64,000 nucleotides of DNA from assembly GCA_030220185.1 (NCBI GenBank), contig JASPKZ010009699.1:1-64000 (forward strand), in the 5' to 3' direction. A program made the position numbers and the translations under genes. The DNA comes from Diploptera punctata. Lineage: Eukaryota > Arthropoda > Insecta > Blattodea > Blaberidae. Position 1 is the first letter of the stretch. Each line of letters starts with the position of its first letter. The notes under the pieces were generated by a model. That model did not search any database. It saw only the letters and a program-made list of their open reading frames with translations, and was not told where the DNA came from. This document shows, piece by piece, positions 8,739 to 19,330 of this stretch.

Positions 8739-10868
8739 ACAGTGCTTGTTTTGTTAGCCTAGAAGAGTCCATTCTTAAAATATGTCATCATGCCATTTTT
8801 CTTTATAGTTTTGTATTTTTTCATTTCGATTAAAAATGTTGAGTTCTTGCCTAATTGTTTCACTATAGCCTTGAGGTTGTGCTTGTTTTGTTAGCCTAGA
8901 AGAGTCCCTTCTTAAAATATGTCATGCCAATTTTCTTTATAGTTTTGTTTTTTTCATTTCGATTAAAAATATTGAGTTCTTGCCTAATTGTTTCACTACA
9001 GCCTTGAGGTTGTGCTTGTTTTGTTAGCCTAGAAGAGTCCCTTCTTAAAATATGTCATGCCAATTTTCTTTATAGTTTTGTTTTTTTTCATTTCGATTAA
9101 AAATGTTGAGTTCTTGCCTAATTGTTTCACTACAGCCTTGAGGTTGTGCTTGTTTTGTTAGCCTAGAAGAGTCCCTTCTTAAAATATGTCATGCCAATTT
9201 TCTTTATAGTTTTGTTTTTTCATTTCGATTAAAAATGTTGAGTTCTTGCCTAATTGTTTCACTACAGCCTTGAGGTTGTGCTTGTTTTGTTAGCCTAGAA
9301 GAGTCCCTTCTTAAAATATGTCATGCCAATTTTCTTTATAGTTTTGTTTTTTTCATTTCGATTAAAAATGTTGAGTTCTTGCCTAATTGTTTCACTACAG
9401 CCTTGATGTTGTGCTTGTTTTGTTAGCCTAGAAGAGTCCATTCTTAAAATATGTCATGCCAATTTTCTTTATAGTTTTGTTTTTTTCATTTCGATTAAAA
9501 ATGTTGAGTTCTTGCCTAATTGTTTCACTACAGCCTTGAGGTTGTGCTTGTTTTGTTAGCCTAGAAGAGTCCATTCTTAAAATATGTCATGCCAATTTTC
9601 TTTATAGTTTTGTTTTTTTCATTTCGATTAAAAATGTTGAGTTCTTGCCTAATTGTTTCACTACAGCCTTGAGGTTGTGCTTGTTTTGTTAGCCTAGAAG
9701 AGTCCATTCTTAAAATATGTCATGCCAATTTTCTTTATAGTTTTGTTTTTTTTCATTTCGATTAAAAATGTTGAGTTCTTGCCTAATTGTTTCACTACAG
9801 CCTTGAGGTTGTGCTTGTTTTGTTAGCCTAGAAGAGTCCATTCTTAAAATATGTCATGCCAATTTTCTTTATAGTTTTGTTTTTTTTCATTTCGATTAAA
9901 AATGTTGAGTTCTTGCCTAATTGTTTCACTACAACCTTGAGGTTGTGCTTGTTTTGTTAGCCTAGAAGAGTCCCTTCTTAAAATATGTCATGCCAATTTT
10001 CTTTATAGTTTTGTTTTTTTCATTTCGATTAAAAATGTTGAGTTCTTGCCTAATTGTTTCACTCACTACAGCCTTGAGGTTGTGCTTGTTTTGTTAGCCT
10101 AGAAGAGTCCCTTCTTAAAATATGTCATGCCAATTTTCTTTATAGTTTTGTTTTTTCATTTCGATTAAAAATGTTGAGTTCTTGCCTAATTGTTTCACTA
10201 CAGCCTTGAGGTTGTGCTTGTTTTGTTAGCCTAGAAGAGTCCATTCTTAAAATATGTCATGCCAATTTTCTTTATAGTTTTGTTTTTTTCATTTCGATTA
10301 AAAATGTTGAGTTCTTGCCTAATTGTTTCACTACAGCCTTGAGGTTGTGCTTGTTTTGTTAGCCTAGAAGAGTCCATTCTTAAAATATGTCATGCCAATT
10401 TTCTTTATAGTTTTGTTTTTTTCATTTCGATTAAAAATGTTGAGTTCTTGCCTAATTGTTTCACTGCAGCCTTGAGGTTGTGCTTGTTTTGTTAGCCTAG
10501 AAGAGTTCATTCTTAAAATATGTCATGCCAATTTTCTTTATAGTTTTTGTTTTTTTCATTTCGATTAAAAATGTTGAGTTCTTGCCTAATTGTTTCACTA
10601 CAGCCTTGAGGTTGTGCTTGTTTTGTTAGCCTAGAAGAGTCCATTCTTAAAATATGTCATGCCAATTTTCTTTATAGTTTTGTTTTTTTTTCATTTCGAT
10701 TAAAAATGTTGAGTTCTTGCCTAATTGTTTCACTATAGCCTTGAGGTTGTGCTTGTTTTGTTAGCCTAGAAGAGTCCCTTCTTAAAATATGTTCATGCCA
10801 TTTTTGTTTATAGCTTTGTATTTTTTTATTTAGATTAAACATTTTGAGTTCTTGCCTAATTGTTTCAC
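8739..10868 (-). repeat. Tandem array, about 16 copies of a 133-bp RT-derived unit
   Basis: GCCTTGAGGTTGTGCTTG recurs at 8868, 9001, 9135, 9267, 9400, 9533, 9666, 9800, 9934 (variant), 10071, 10203, 10336, 10469, 10603 and 10738. Spacings are 132-137 bp. Units differ mainly in T-run length, a C/A at GAGTCC(C/A)TTC, and a 4-bp ACTC insertion near 10060. On the minus strand the unit encodes SETIRQELNIFNRNEK, part of an RT C-terminus. Since 133 is not a multiple of 3, the array is not coding. Confidence 0.97.
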
Positions 10869-10925
10869 TAGGAATATGGTATCTTAGAGTATATCCTGCA
10901 ACGTATCTGAGGAACTTCATCTCTG
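10869..10925 (-). mobile_element. RTE-E RT segment upstream of the array
   Basis: The minus frame from 10920 reads MKFLRYVAGYTLRYHIP and runs directly into SETIRQELKMFNLNKK of the first (right-hand) unit. This shows the array grew out of a single retroelement copy. Confidence 0.85.
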
Positions 10926-11316
10926 AAGCAAAGAGCCTGTAAACTAAATGACTAATCCAACTATAGCAGTAGTAGTAATAGCAGTAGACGTATTGTATTA
11001 TACCGGAAAAGTGCTGGTAAATACTTTAGAAACGACTAATTTGTGTATTCTGGTAGCACAGAAGCTTCTATGAATTAATCCTCTAGATTTACATTGGTTT
11101 TTGTTAGTATTATGAATCAACTAATGCATTTATCCTGCAGTTCTCATCGCCCCTAATTCAAACAATTGCTGTAATTATATATGTTATGTACGCTTAGTCT
11201 ATATTAGCATTAAATAGAGTAAATACTAGTGTTATTGGTTTATATGAGGTTTACAATTATCATTCCCATGGATTACGTCATAATAAACTTTCCAGTAAAC
11301 ATCATATTGTCTTAAA
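10926..11316. other. Spacer, nothing recognised
   Basis: AT-rich, no gene seen. Confidence 0.3.
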
Positions 11317-11872
11317 ATAACACTGAGCAACAAAAAAGAAATTTATTTTTGTTTGAGAACGAAAAATATGTGATTCTGATAGTATTTTATCTCCTGAATT
11401 CAAATATGATATCGGGTTTTCTCCATCACGCAGGGTTTCCGAGAGACAGGTTTTTATAATTTCAAACACTTTAATATTTTATACATTCGTAACTACACAA
11501 TATTAGAACATTCGGACTCACCTAGAAAATAATAAATGACGATTTTCTGCTATATTTCGCCTGTAGAACATCCCTCTTGATGGTCCAACAATAATCGGCC
11601 AACATATTAGGATTCCACTTGCCTTGGTAGCTCTTTTCCGTAGCTGAAATTTCCTAATGAAAGTGTTCCCCGTGCTCATCGTTCAATGGACAAATGGACG
11701 AAAAAACGTTTATTAAAAAAATTATTATTTAAATCCATTAATTCAAATTGAAATAAAAAACTGTGGGTGATGGAGAAATTCCGGATACATATTTGAAAAC
11801 ACGATTAAAAAAACTGCATTAAGTACAACTATTGGTACTCATGAGACAAAAATCATGTTGACCAGTGTAATC
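11317..11872. mobile_element. Interspersed element with peptide remnant (copy 1)
   Basis: It starts AACACTGAGCAACA and ends TTGACCAGTGTA, imperfect terminal inverted repeats. A second copy is at 23,866-24,405. The minus strand at about 11,529-11,690 reads LNDEHGEHFH, a stop, then EISATEKSYQGKWNPNMLAD, YCWTIKRDVLQAKYSRKSS and a stop. I recall similar GEHFH..YQGKWNPNMLADYCW ends in uncharacterised predicted arthropod proteins, but cannot verify that here. The frame is interrupted. Confidence 0.6.
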
Positions 11873-12039
11873 TGATGATCTCAATTCTAAATTGCATGCA
11901 TTGTAACATAGCTACGTGTAACCATTAAATACATGATTATGAATGTTACTGGAGAGATTATAATATCTAGAAATAAAATATAATATAACTGCACGCGATA
12001 CAAAATACGTTTACGTGACAATTTAACTCGCGGTCCAAA

Positions 12040-12640
12040 CGGTAGTCAATGACCAATCACGTTTCACTTAATTTTGTTTTACAACCATTGACAGTCGTGT
12101 TTAACCTCGCTCTTTATCGAGTTCTCTTTATCAGCTCCTGCTTTTGTGATAAATAAAGCCCCTCCTTTTTAATGTTCTGAACAGCTCAGAGCATTATTTT
12201 TCTCCAACAAATACATTGAATATAGCAAATAATGAACAGATTCCTTGATTTTACTGAGTTGTTTAGTAAAAAATAAATTAACCTTTAATATTTTTATAAT
12301 ATATAGCTTGATGAGATTAATTAGTTCTCCACTAAGGTGCAACCTTACAATATTGCGATCTTATTTGGCAATAAATAATATGATCAAGCATCAGTGAATG
12401 AACATAACCTCACATTTCTGATTTGTTTTCAAACACCGACTTTTACATTAAATATATACATGTATTAAAATAGCGGAACTATATTTAAATGATGACTTTT
12501 GAGCAAACAGGATAATTTTATTCTTTAATTAGTCCTAACAAATGCCACTCTTGATTTCTAAATCCTCTAGATAAATTCACTCGTCACTTCGTGACTAGCG
12601 AATTTATCGATAATTTGGAAATCACTCGTGGCATTACTTA
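12040..12640 (-). mobile_element. TIR-core copy C with its palindrome
   Basis: It carries the GACCAATCACGTTTCA block, the AAATAATATGATC segment, and at the right the palindrome ending GGCATTACTTATGA. It is diverged from the other copies, so probably older. Confidence 0.7.
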
Positions 12641-13229
12641 TGAAAATAAAAACAAAACTTTATTTAAATTCAATTTAATATTAACAATAAATATTCATTT
12701 CATATTGCAGACATATGTTAAAATCGTAGCTACTAATATCTCGTTTTCTATACTATATTGTTAAACTCTTTATGGCACTAGAAAAAGCAGCTATTCCACA
12801 GATTAGTACTTTGGCGACACTAGCGCTAAACCACTTCCCCTTTGGCTGTACAGACTTAACTTGGGCGTGTAATATCAAAAATCAGTTGCCAGTTCCAAAT
12901 ATGAAGTCCTATTATGAAAACCACAATATATTGTAGCATCTAACTTCTGCTATTTTTCTTGGTCACCCTCACTCACTCCCGCCTGTAGGAAGAGTTGGGG
13001 TGCCCTAGCATAAGATTTAAATTTAACTTTCTTCAAAGAAATTTGGTCCCGATCTCGCTTACGTGCAGTTAAAACTCGCAGATATTTTTTCTCTCTTTCT
13101 TGCCTAAAACATTGTTATCTGGAATGATCCATTTTGTTGGTATGAGAGAGTCAATTCTGACTGCAGGCGTTGGCGAGGAAGGGGATTAACATCAATCTTT
13201 GTTGATCTCGTCATTAAATTTATCAACAC
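12641..13229. other. Spacer, nothing recognised
   Basis: Mixed sequence; a GC-richer part lies at 12,800-13,080. No open frame with recognisable content. Confidence 0.3.
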
Positions 13230-13235
13230 TATTAA

Positions 13236-13312
<77 letters not shown>
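13230..13312. repeat. (ATT)n microsatellite
   Basis: About 27 uninterrupted triplets. Confidence 0.97.
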
Positions 13313-13314
<2 letters not shown>

Positions 13315-13334
13315 ATACAATTGAATAGAAATAT

Positions 13335-14062
13335 GAAATTATACACATTAATTTTCGCAGATGAAGTAACATTAGTGGCACGCTTAGAGGGTGAATTAAA
13401 TATTCAGTACCGTGTATAATTTTAACAAAATAGCCATCAAATATAACATGAAAATCAATACAGAGAAAACAAAAGTAACGTTTTTTAAGGAAAATACCCT
13501 GTACGTAGCAAAATTAGTATAGATTCAAAAATACTGGAAACAGTAAATTCATTTACCTACCTTGGAAATACATTAACATATATGGATGTAGTAGCCATAG
13601 CAAATAAAATTATTAATTTAAAAAACAACATTGGAATAATACATTCAGTAACGAAATCTTCGCTAGTCCTGATATATATCAGAGTACAGTTATAAAAAAC
13701 CTTAGCAAGACCTGAACTTTGTTACGGCAGTGAGGCATGGATTTTGAGGAAAGGAGAAGAGAGCAGGATAACTTCTAGTGAAATGAGATTCATGAGATAT
13801 ACAGTAGGATATACCAAATGGGATCACAAACGCAATGATGATGTCTTGAAGGAACTACATTTAGAACCGGTCATTGAATACATACATAGATACCAGAACA
13901 ACTGGATGAATCATTTGCGACGAATGAGTTCAGATAGAGATCCCAAGGACATGCTTCGTTATTGTCCAACAGGGAAGCGATCTCTGGGCCGTCCAAGGAA
14001 ACGCTGGATACAAAATTCATCAATGAGATCGTAACAGGCCTAAGACATGGTGGGATGAAGAT
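13335..14062 (+). mobile_element. RTE-E-like retrotransposon 3' half
   Basis: In broken frames it reads LIFADEVTLVARLEGE (catalytic FADD changed to FADE), ILETVNSFTYLGNTLT, LARPELCYGSEAWILRKGEE, SSEMRFMRYTVGYTKWDHK, NWMNHLRRMSSDR and SLGRPRKRWIQ. It ends at an (ATT)n run from 14,066. Stops and frame changes before 13,744 show it is dead. Confidence 0.85.
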
Positions 14063-14065
14063 TAT

Positions 14066-14069
14066 AATG

Positions 14070-14117
<48 letters not shown>
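14066..14117. repeat. (ATT)n microsatellite
   Basis: Forms the tail of the upstream RT element and the insertion region of the next SINE. Confidence 0.95.
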
Positions 14118-14118
<1 letters not shown>

Positions 14119-14455
14119 CTTAGAGCGACTAGCCTGTAAGATCCTAAGCCTACCATCCGGCTACTGGAATCACATCCACGTGTGCGAATCACAGAAGTGG
14201 AGTTCATTTAGCCAGTAAACGAGTATTATGTGGTCAGCATATCGGATCTCCCAGCCATTGTAACTTTTTTTCAATCTGGAGCCACTATTTATTTTAGCTA
14301 CCAAAATTCCACGTGTTCTGGGTGGATACCGGTCTCATAGTGGCAGAAATTCCATGAGAAAATGCCCTCCCCCATGAGGACTCGAACAAGCGCAAGTCCC
14401 GTAACTCTGCAACATTGTATCATGTCTCAAACCACTCGGCTACGGCGCGGGACCA
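14118..14455 (-). mobile_element. SINE-B, diverged copy
   Basis: The minus strand begins GTCCCGCGCCGTAGCCGAGT, and further in has GGACTTGCGCTTGTTCGAGT (B box). The body matches SINE-B at 3,722 and 18,402, though it is strongly diverged. Both edges sit in ATT repeats, so a duplication cannot be defined. Confidence 0.8.
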
Positions 14456-14525
14456 TTATTATTACAGTCAATTTATTACTAATATAATAGTTATTATTAT
14501 TAATATTATTATTATTATTATTATC
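14453..14525. repeat. Interrupted (ATT)n
   Basis: ATT runs separated by ACAGTCAATTTATTAC. Confidence 0.85.
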
Positions 14526-14539
14526 ATTTATTAAAGGAA

Positions 14540-14814
14540 GAAAAAACCATAAGAATGTTAAACTCTATTCTATGGAGTAAAAACATCATTAACAGAACAA
14601 AACAAATAATTTATAAGTTCACATAGAAAGTATAATGTTATATGGATCGGAAGTTTGGACAATGACAACAACATTCCAACAGAATAATTGCAGTTGAAAT
14701 GGATTTTGGAGAAGAGCTATCAAAAAATCTCGACTAGAAGTAATTAGAAATACAGAAATTAGAAAATGAATGAACGCAGGAAGAAGTATAATGGATTAGA
14801 TTGAACACAGAAGA
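14540..14814 (+). mobile_element. RTE-G RT fragment
   Basis: A frame reads SIMLYGSEVWTMTTTFQQNN, then with breaks resembles RLEVIRNTEIRK. It is related to the fuller copy at 32,260-32,935. Confidence 0.6.
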
Positions 14815-15669
14815 GAATGAGGAAGGCTTACAACTGAATGGTATTAATAAGCTGTTAGTTTATGCTGATGATGTAGTACTATTGGCCGATAGCGAGGAGA
14901 TACTAAAGGCCAACACGCACACACTATTGAGTAACACTAAGAAATTAGGACTGGAAGTAAATATCAGTAAAACTAAATAGGTGGTCACAGGTAGAAATTC
15001 ATTATATAATGGAAATGGACAGCTAATGACAAATGAGGTAAATTTTGAGGAAGTGGCTGAATTCAAATACCTAGGAACAATAATCACAAATAGGAATGAG
15101 ATGCACAAAGAAATTAAACATAGGCTCAATTCTGGAAATGCGTGCTATTATGCATTGCAGAGACTTTTGATGTCCCAACTCCTTTCAAAAAACGTTAAGC
15201 TGAAAATATATAAAACTATTATTCTACCAGTTATATTATATGGGTGCGAAACATGGACTCTTACTTTAAGGGAAAGGAGATTACGAGTATTTGAGAATAA
15301 AGTTCTTAGAAAATTTTTGGACCAAAGAGAGATGAACAGACAGGTGAATGGAGAAGACGACATAACATGAACTACATGGTCTTTATAGGAAGCCAGATAT
15401 AATAAGAACAGTTAAGTCTCGTAGACTGCAATGGGCAGGACATGTTGCACGTATGGGAATGAAAGACTTGCATGGAAGCTTCTTGTAGGAAAGCCAGAGG
15501 GAAAACGCCCAGTTAGTAGACCAAGAATGAGGTGGGAGAACAACATTAACTATGATTTGAGGGAAGTAGATTATACAGGGAATGATTGGAAAGCATTAGC
15601 TCAGGATAGGGATGTATGGAGAGCTTATGTCCGCGCGGCCATGAACCTACGGGTTCGATGGTGCCAGTG

Positions 15670-15705
<36 letters not shown>
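14815..15705 (+). mobile_element. RTE-A retrotransposon including RT catalytic box (copy 3)
   Basis: It reads NEEGLQLNGINKLLVYADD (YADD at 14,861-14,872), VVLLADSEEILKANTHTLLS and LGLEVNISKTK. A TAG stop follows at 14,978, then VVTGRN, AEFKYLGTIITNRNEMHKEI and YGCETWTLT. A one-base loss near 15,305 shifts the frame; GRPRMRW-type coding (here SRPRMRW) resumes at 15,431-15,670. The end is CAGTGAGTAAGTAAGTAAG. With copies 6 and 8 it is among the longest RTE-A copies here. Confidence 0.9.
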
Positions 15706-15707
<2 letters not shown>

Positions 15708-16030
15708 GCTAAAATGGCGTGGACACGTAAGACGAATGCAGGATGGAAGACTACCAACTGCTGGCTATGCATGGAAAATTGAAAGAAGGAGCAGAAATGG
15801 AAGACCAAGAACAATCTGGAAGAATAACATTCCGAATTCAATGAGGAAATTTGGTGAAGACACAGAGGACAGAAAACGATAGAGAACTTTAATTAAGGGA
15901 AATTTGTGAATGTGTAACAAACTGATAGTCTATAAGTCCGTAGTAATTTATGTATTTGTATAAAGCTCATGTTAATTAAGATTGGAGAAAACTCTCTATG
16001 ATGAGAAAAATTCTCAAAATAAATGACTCA
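15706..16030 (+). mobile_element. RTE-H 3' end
   Basis: AAAATGGCGTGGACACGTAA begins a frame reading LKWRGHVRRMQDGRLPTAGY, AWKIERRSRNGRPRTIWKNN and a stop. An AT-rich 3' UTR follows to the (AAT)n/(ATT)n run at 16,030. A diverged minus-strand copy with the same 3' UTR is at 61,440-61,795. Confidence 0.7.
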
Positions 16031-16042
16031 ATAATAATAATA

Positions 16043-16087
<45 letters not shown>

Positions 16088-16092
16088 ATCAT
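16031..16092. repeat. (AAT)n/(ATT)n microsatellite
   Basis: An AATAATAAT to ATTATTATT switch near 16,045 gives a small palindromic core. Confidence 0.92.
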
Positions 16093-16676
16093 ATTAAACA
16101 TAGGCTCAATTCTGGAAATGCATGCTATTATGCATTGCAGAGACTTTTGATGTCCCAACTCCTTTCAAAAAACGTTAAGCTGAAAATATATAAAACTATT
16201 GTTCTACCAGTTATATTATATGGGTGTGAAACATGGACTCTTACTTTAAGGGAGGAAAGGAGATTACGAGTATTTGAGAATAAAGTTCTTAGGAAAATTT
16301 TTGGACCAAAGAGAGATGAACAGACAGGTGAATGGAGAAGACTACTTAACAATGAACTACATGGTCTTTATAGGAAGCCAGATATAATAAGAACAGTTAA
16401 GTCCCGTAGACTGCGATGGGCGGGACATGTTGCGCGTATGGGGAATGAAAGACGTGCATGGAAACTTCTTGTAGGAAAGCCAGAAGGAAAACGCCCAGTT
16501 GGTAGACCAAGAATGAGGTGGGAGAACAACATTAACTATGATTTGAGGGAAGTAGATTATACAGGGAATGATTGGAAAGCATTAGCTCAGGATAGGGATG
16601 TATGGAGAGCTTATGTCCGTGCGGCCATGAACCTACGGGTTCGATAGTGCCAGTGAGTAAGAAAGTAAGTAAGTAT
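16093..16676 (+). mobile_element. RTE-A copy 4, 170-codon frame still open
   Basis: Begins at ATTAAACATAGGCTCAATTC and ends CAGTGAGTAAGAAAGTAAGT. The frame 16,135-16,647 is uninterrupted and reads KTIVLPVILYGCETWTLT, FGPKRDEQTGEWRRLL, RLRWAGHVARMGNERRAW and GRPRMRWENNINYDL. It starts after the catalytic box, so it cannot be an active RT. Intactness suggests a young 5'-truncated insertion. Confidence 0.9.
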
Positions 16677-16729
16677 TAATATCATTATCATCATTATCAT
16701 TATTATTATCATTATTATGATTATTATCA

Positions 16730-16817
<88 letters not shown>
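16677..16817. repeat. (ATT)n/(ATC)n microsatellite
   Basis: ATC/ATT mixture grading into about 28 pure ATT triplets. Confidence 0.95.
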
Positions 16818-16818
<1 letters not shown>

Positions 16819-17205
16819 TCACCGCTGTGGTCTCCAGGTAGCGTGCTATCTTTTCACACAGCGCGCCAGGGATCGATCCACGATCGGGACAAGTTTCCTG
16901 GGTGAGGTTTCTTCGGGGTTTTTCCTCACCTGTAAGATAAATGTCAGGAAACTTTAAGGCCCAAACGGTCCATGAACATCAGCTGGCCATCATTATCATC
17001 AATATCACATTCGCCTAATTAGCTTAAGTTTAGTTTAAGGCCTCTCCTGGCGCATCATTACTATCATTATCAACTCTCATATCATCGGGGTAGCGTAACC
17101 CCGCCTTCCAGGTGCCCCAACCTCAGAAGTGGGTTACAAGTACGTCATGCAGGTGAGAACATCAGAAATGTCGAAATGACAACCTGGGGAATTTTAAAAA
17201 GAAAT
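16818..17205 (+). mobile_element. SINE-A, tRNA-derived
   Basis: The head CACCGCTGTGGTCTCCAGGT then AGCGTGCTATC and a degenerate B box (GGGATCGATCC) match the SINE-A heads at 35,147 and 43,216 (minus). The body contains GGTGAGGTTT..CGGGGTTTTTCCTCACC and GGCCCAAACGGTCC, and ends CAACCTGGGGAATTTTAAAAA. Confidence 0.8.
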
Positions 17206-17636
17206 ATTATTATCTTCTTCCTTCCAAGTATTAGGCCAAGGCCTGTTACGATCCTATAGAAAATTTTCCCTCCAGCGTTGACCCTTCCGGGAAATTCTCG
17301 TATAAGACTTGAAAGCATAATAATAGTCCCTTCGATTGGTTGCTGGCCAAAGGAAGGCAAGACCAGTGATGGGGCTGCCATCTTATAGCCTCTGGTCAAG
17401 GTTTTCTGGAGAAGAAAATAAAATAAAGGAAAGAAGAAATGGAAGAAAGGAAAGACTCCCTAGCCCTCGGATGTCCTAATAGCATCGGAGTCGAAAAAAA
17501 CAAGAGTTAGCCAAGAGAGGTTAGATAGTAAAGTTAAAAGAGTGCAAAACACAAGTAAGTAGAAGAAATGTTTTGCTCAGCTTGGGCACCTTGTGGTCGC
17601 CATCCACATATCCCCTAGATGAGGACCCCTGAGGTA

Positions 17637-17640
<4 letters not shown>
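17206..17640 (+). repeat. Family K repeat (copy 1)
   Basis: Starts TTCTTCCTTCCAAGTATTAG and ends GAGGACCCCTGAGG, running into (TAT)n. A close copy is at 49,473-49,909. Internal motifs include TGTTACGATCCTATAGAAA and CCATCCACATATCCCCTAGA. Class unknown; open frames in the two copies differ, so it is unlikely to be coding. Confidence 0.75.
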
Positions 17641-17694
<54 letters not shown>

Positions 17695-17714
17695 GTTGTT
17701 GTTGTTGTTGTTAT
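17637..17714. repeat. (ATT)n then (GTT)n microsatellite
   Basis: About 19 ATT triplets followed by six GTT. Confidence 0.95.
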
Positions 17715-17821
17715 TCATTAATGCATCTGTCATTGGATCTTAAAATATTATCTATGTCGACAAATACAAAAATATTATTAGTCTTAATAATTATAGGAAG
17801 CTATTTATTTACTAAAACATT
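17715..17821. other. Short spacer
   Basis: No signal seen. Confidence 0.3.
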
Positions 17822-17930
17822 TAGTCAATATACCCATTTCACCAATTAAAAATTAAAAGAATCAACTTGTTTCAACAGCGAAGCTGTCATTTCCAAGACT
17901 AAATATTAATTTACTGATTCCATGGCAGAT
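17822..17930 (+). mobile_element. MITE-L, small element with TAGTCAATAT ends
   Basis: It starts TAGTCAATATACCCATTTC and contains the palindrome ACAGCGAAGCTGT in TTTCAACAGCGAAGCTGTCA. It ends near ACTAAATATTAA, a changed form of the mirror ATATTGACTA. Other copies flank the RTE-B insertion at 24,746-25,475. Confidence 0.65.
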
Positions 17931-18390
17931 ATTTAATTATAATATGTTATCTGTACTGGAATCTGTTAACTGAAATTCAATTATTCAGCAAGCTATAGGG
18001 TTTCAACTGATTCTGTTTTGGACAGAGCTCTTGTGTTTTTAAATCAGAGGGAATTGTTTCAATCTGGATTGAAACGTACACTGCTATAAACACAATAATG
18101 ACAGCTAACAGAGTTGTATTCTACGCGATGCTCAATTTTAAAAGCTAAAACGTGTTTTCTTTTTATCTTTAATTAATATTCAAGGAACCTATTGTAAATT
18201 TTAAGCGAAATCATTCTGTAAACAAGACTTTTAATGTAACTGTAAGAAGTAAAGTAGTGATTTATATTACAAGCATTTGAAGTCTGAGTTTATAGAGATT
18301 CTGACATATTTATCAATTCCGAAAACAATACATGAAAAGTTTCAAATAAGCTGTCTCTCCCTTAAACCTCTTATACAAGTACACACGATT
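17931..18390. other. AT-rich spacer, nothing recognised
   Basis: No coding or repeat signal that I recognise. Confidence 0.3.
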
Positions 18391-18756
18391 GTCCAGAAAG
18401 TTCCGATTGAGGGTCTTTCCACTTTTGAGCGGTTGCCCTTTTACCAGCCGGCTGCTGGCCCTTCACATCCACATGTGTCAATCACAGAGGTAGATGATCA
18501 ACAGCCAGTGTAGAGGTGACATGTGGTTAGCATGTCGAGTCCCCCAGCCGTTATAGCTGGTTCCTCAACCTGGAGCCGCTACTTATTGTAGCTACCCAAT
18601 TGCCTCACGATGCTGGGTGGGCACCGGTCCCATACTGGCCGAAATACCATGAGAAAATTTCTTCCCCCATGGAGACTCGGACCAGCGCAAGTCCCGTAGC
18701 TCTGCGCCAAGGCTTCCTACCTTAACCGCTCGGCTACCGCGGGACGTCCAGAAAGT
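18391..18756 (-). mobile_element. SINE-B, fullest copy, with 11-bp target-site duplication
   Basis: GTCCAGAAAGT occurs at 18,391-18,401 and 18,746-18,756, so the element is 18,402-18,745. The minus strand starts GTCCCGCGGTAGCCGAGCGG and retains the anticodon-region segment (GCCTTGGC) that the 3,722 copy lacks. The B box is slightly changed to GGTCCGAGTCTCC. The A box and long variable region resemble a serine/leucine-type tRNA. Confidence 0.9.
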
Positions 18757-19194
18757 ACTTTCTTCAAAATAATAGTATAATACGATGCCAGGTTGAGAAG
18801 TGGTTTTTACAGAATTGAGGAAAATGTTTAACCCTTAAATGCGTAATGTATCCTTTTACATACATCAGTTGGTTCAGTTAATTTAATATTTTAAATAAAT
18901 CAGAAGGAAACGAACAAAAAAGAAATCATTTAAATGTATGTCTAATTACACAATATACCTAATAAGAACAGTTGCACAAGATTCCGTTTTCACTGCGGTC
19001 CGCCGCATTCAAATATCTAACAGAAAAAAATTGTGTTTTGTTCATGAACCACTGCTTCCCTTCTCGGCTGTCGAGGATGCTTCCAGGATACTGGATGTTT
19101 CCTAGGCGGGCCTGGGGAGGAGACGTATGTTGGAGAAGAAATTGAGCTTCCAACACATAGTATAGTATAGTATGATATAGTTTTGTCAATTTAA
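18757..19194. other. Spacer, nothing recognised
   Basis: Mixed AT-rich sequence with (TATAG)n near 19,160. Confidence 0.3.
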
Positions 19195-19330
19195 GGTTTA
19201 AAAACCGAGCGATAGCGAGGATTTTAATTTCCTAGATTCTGTAAAACACTTTACAAACGTGCGTTGTACATTATTTCTGCGCGATGGTGTTTTCAAAATA
19301 ATAAATAATAGTAAAATAATAACTACAATA
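19195..19330 (+). repeat. Repeat M fragment
   Basis: AAAAACCGAGCGATAGCGAG and CGTGCGTTGTACATTATTT, then GCGCGATGGTGTTTTC, recur at 27,440 (+) and 38,750-38,850 (-). Confidence 0.7.

Noticed and set aside
8739..10868. CRISPR-like regular repeats
   Set aside because: The repeats are contiguous 133-bp units without unique spacers, in a eukaryotic context, and derive from RT coding sequence.
16135..16647. Intact 170-codon frame as a possible host gene
   Set aside because: It is the C-terminal end of RTE-A, with near-identical broken copies elsewhere and no catalytic region.
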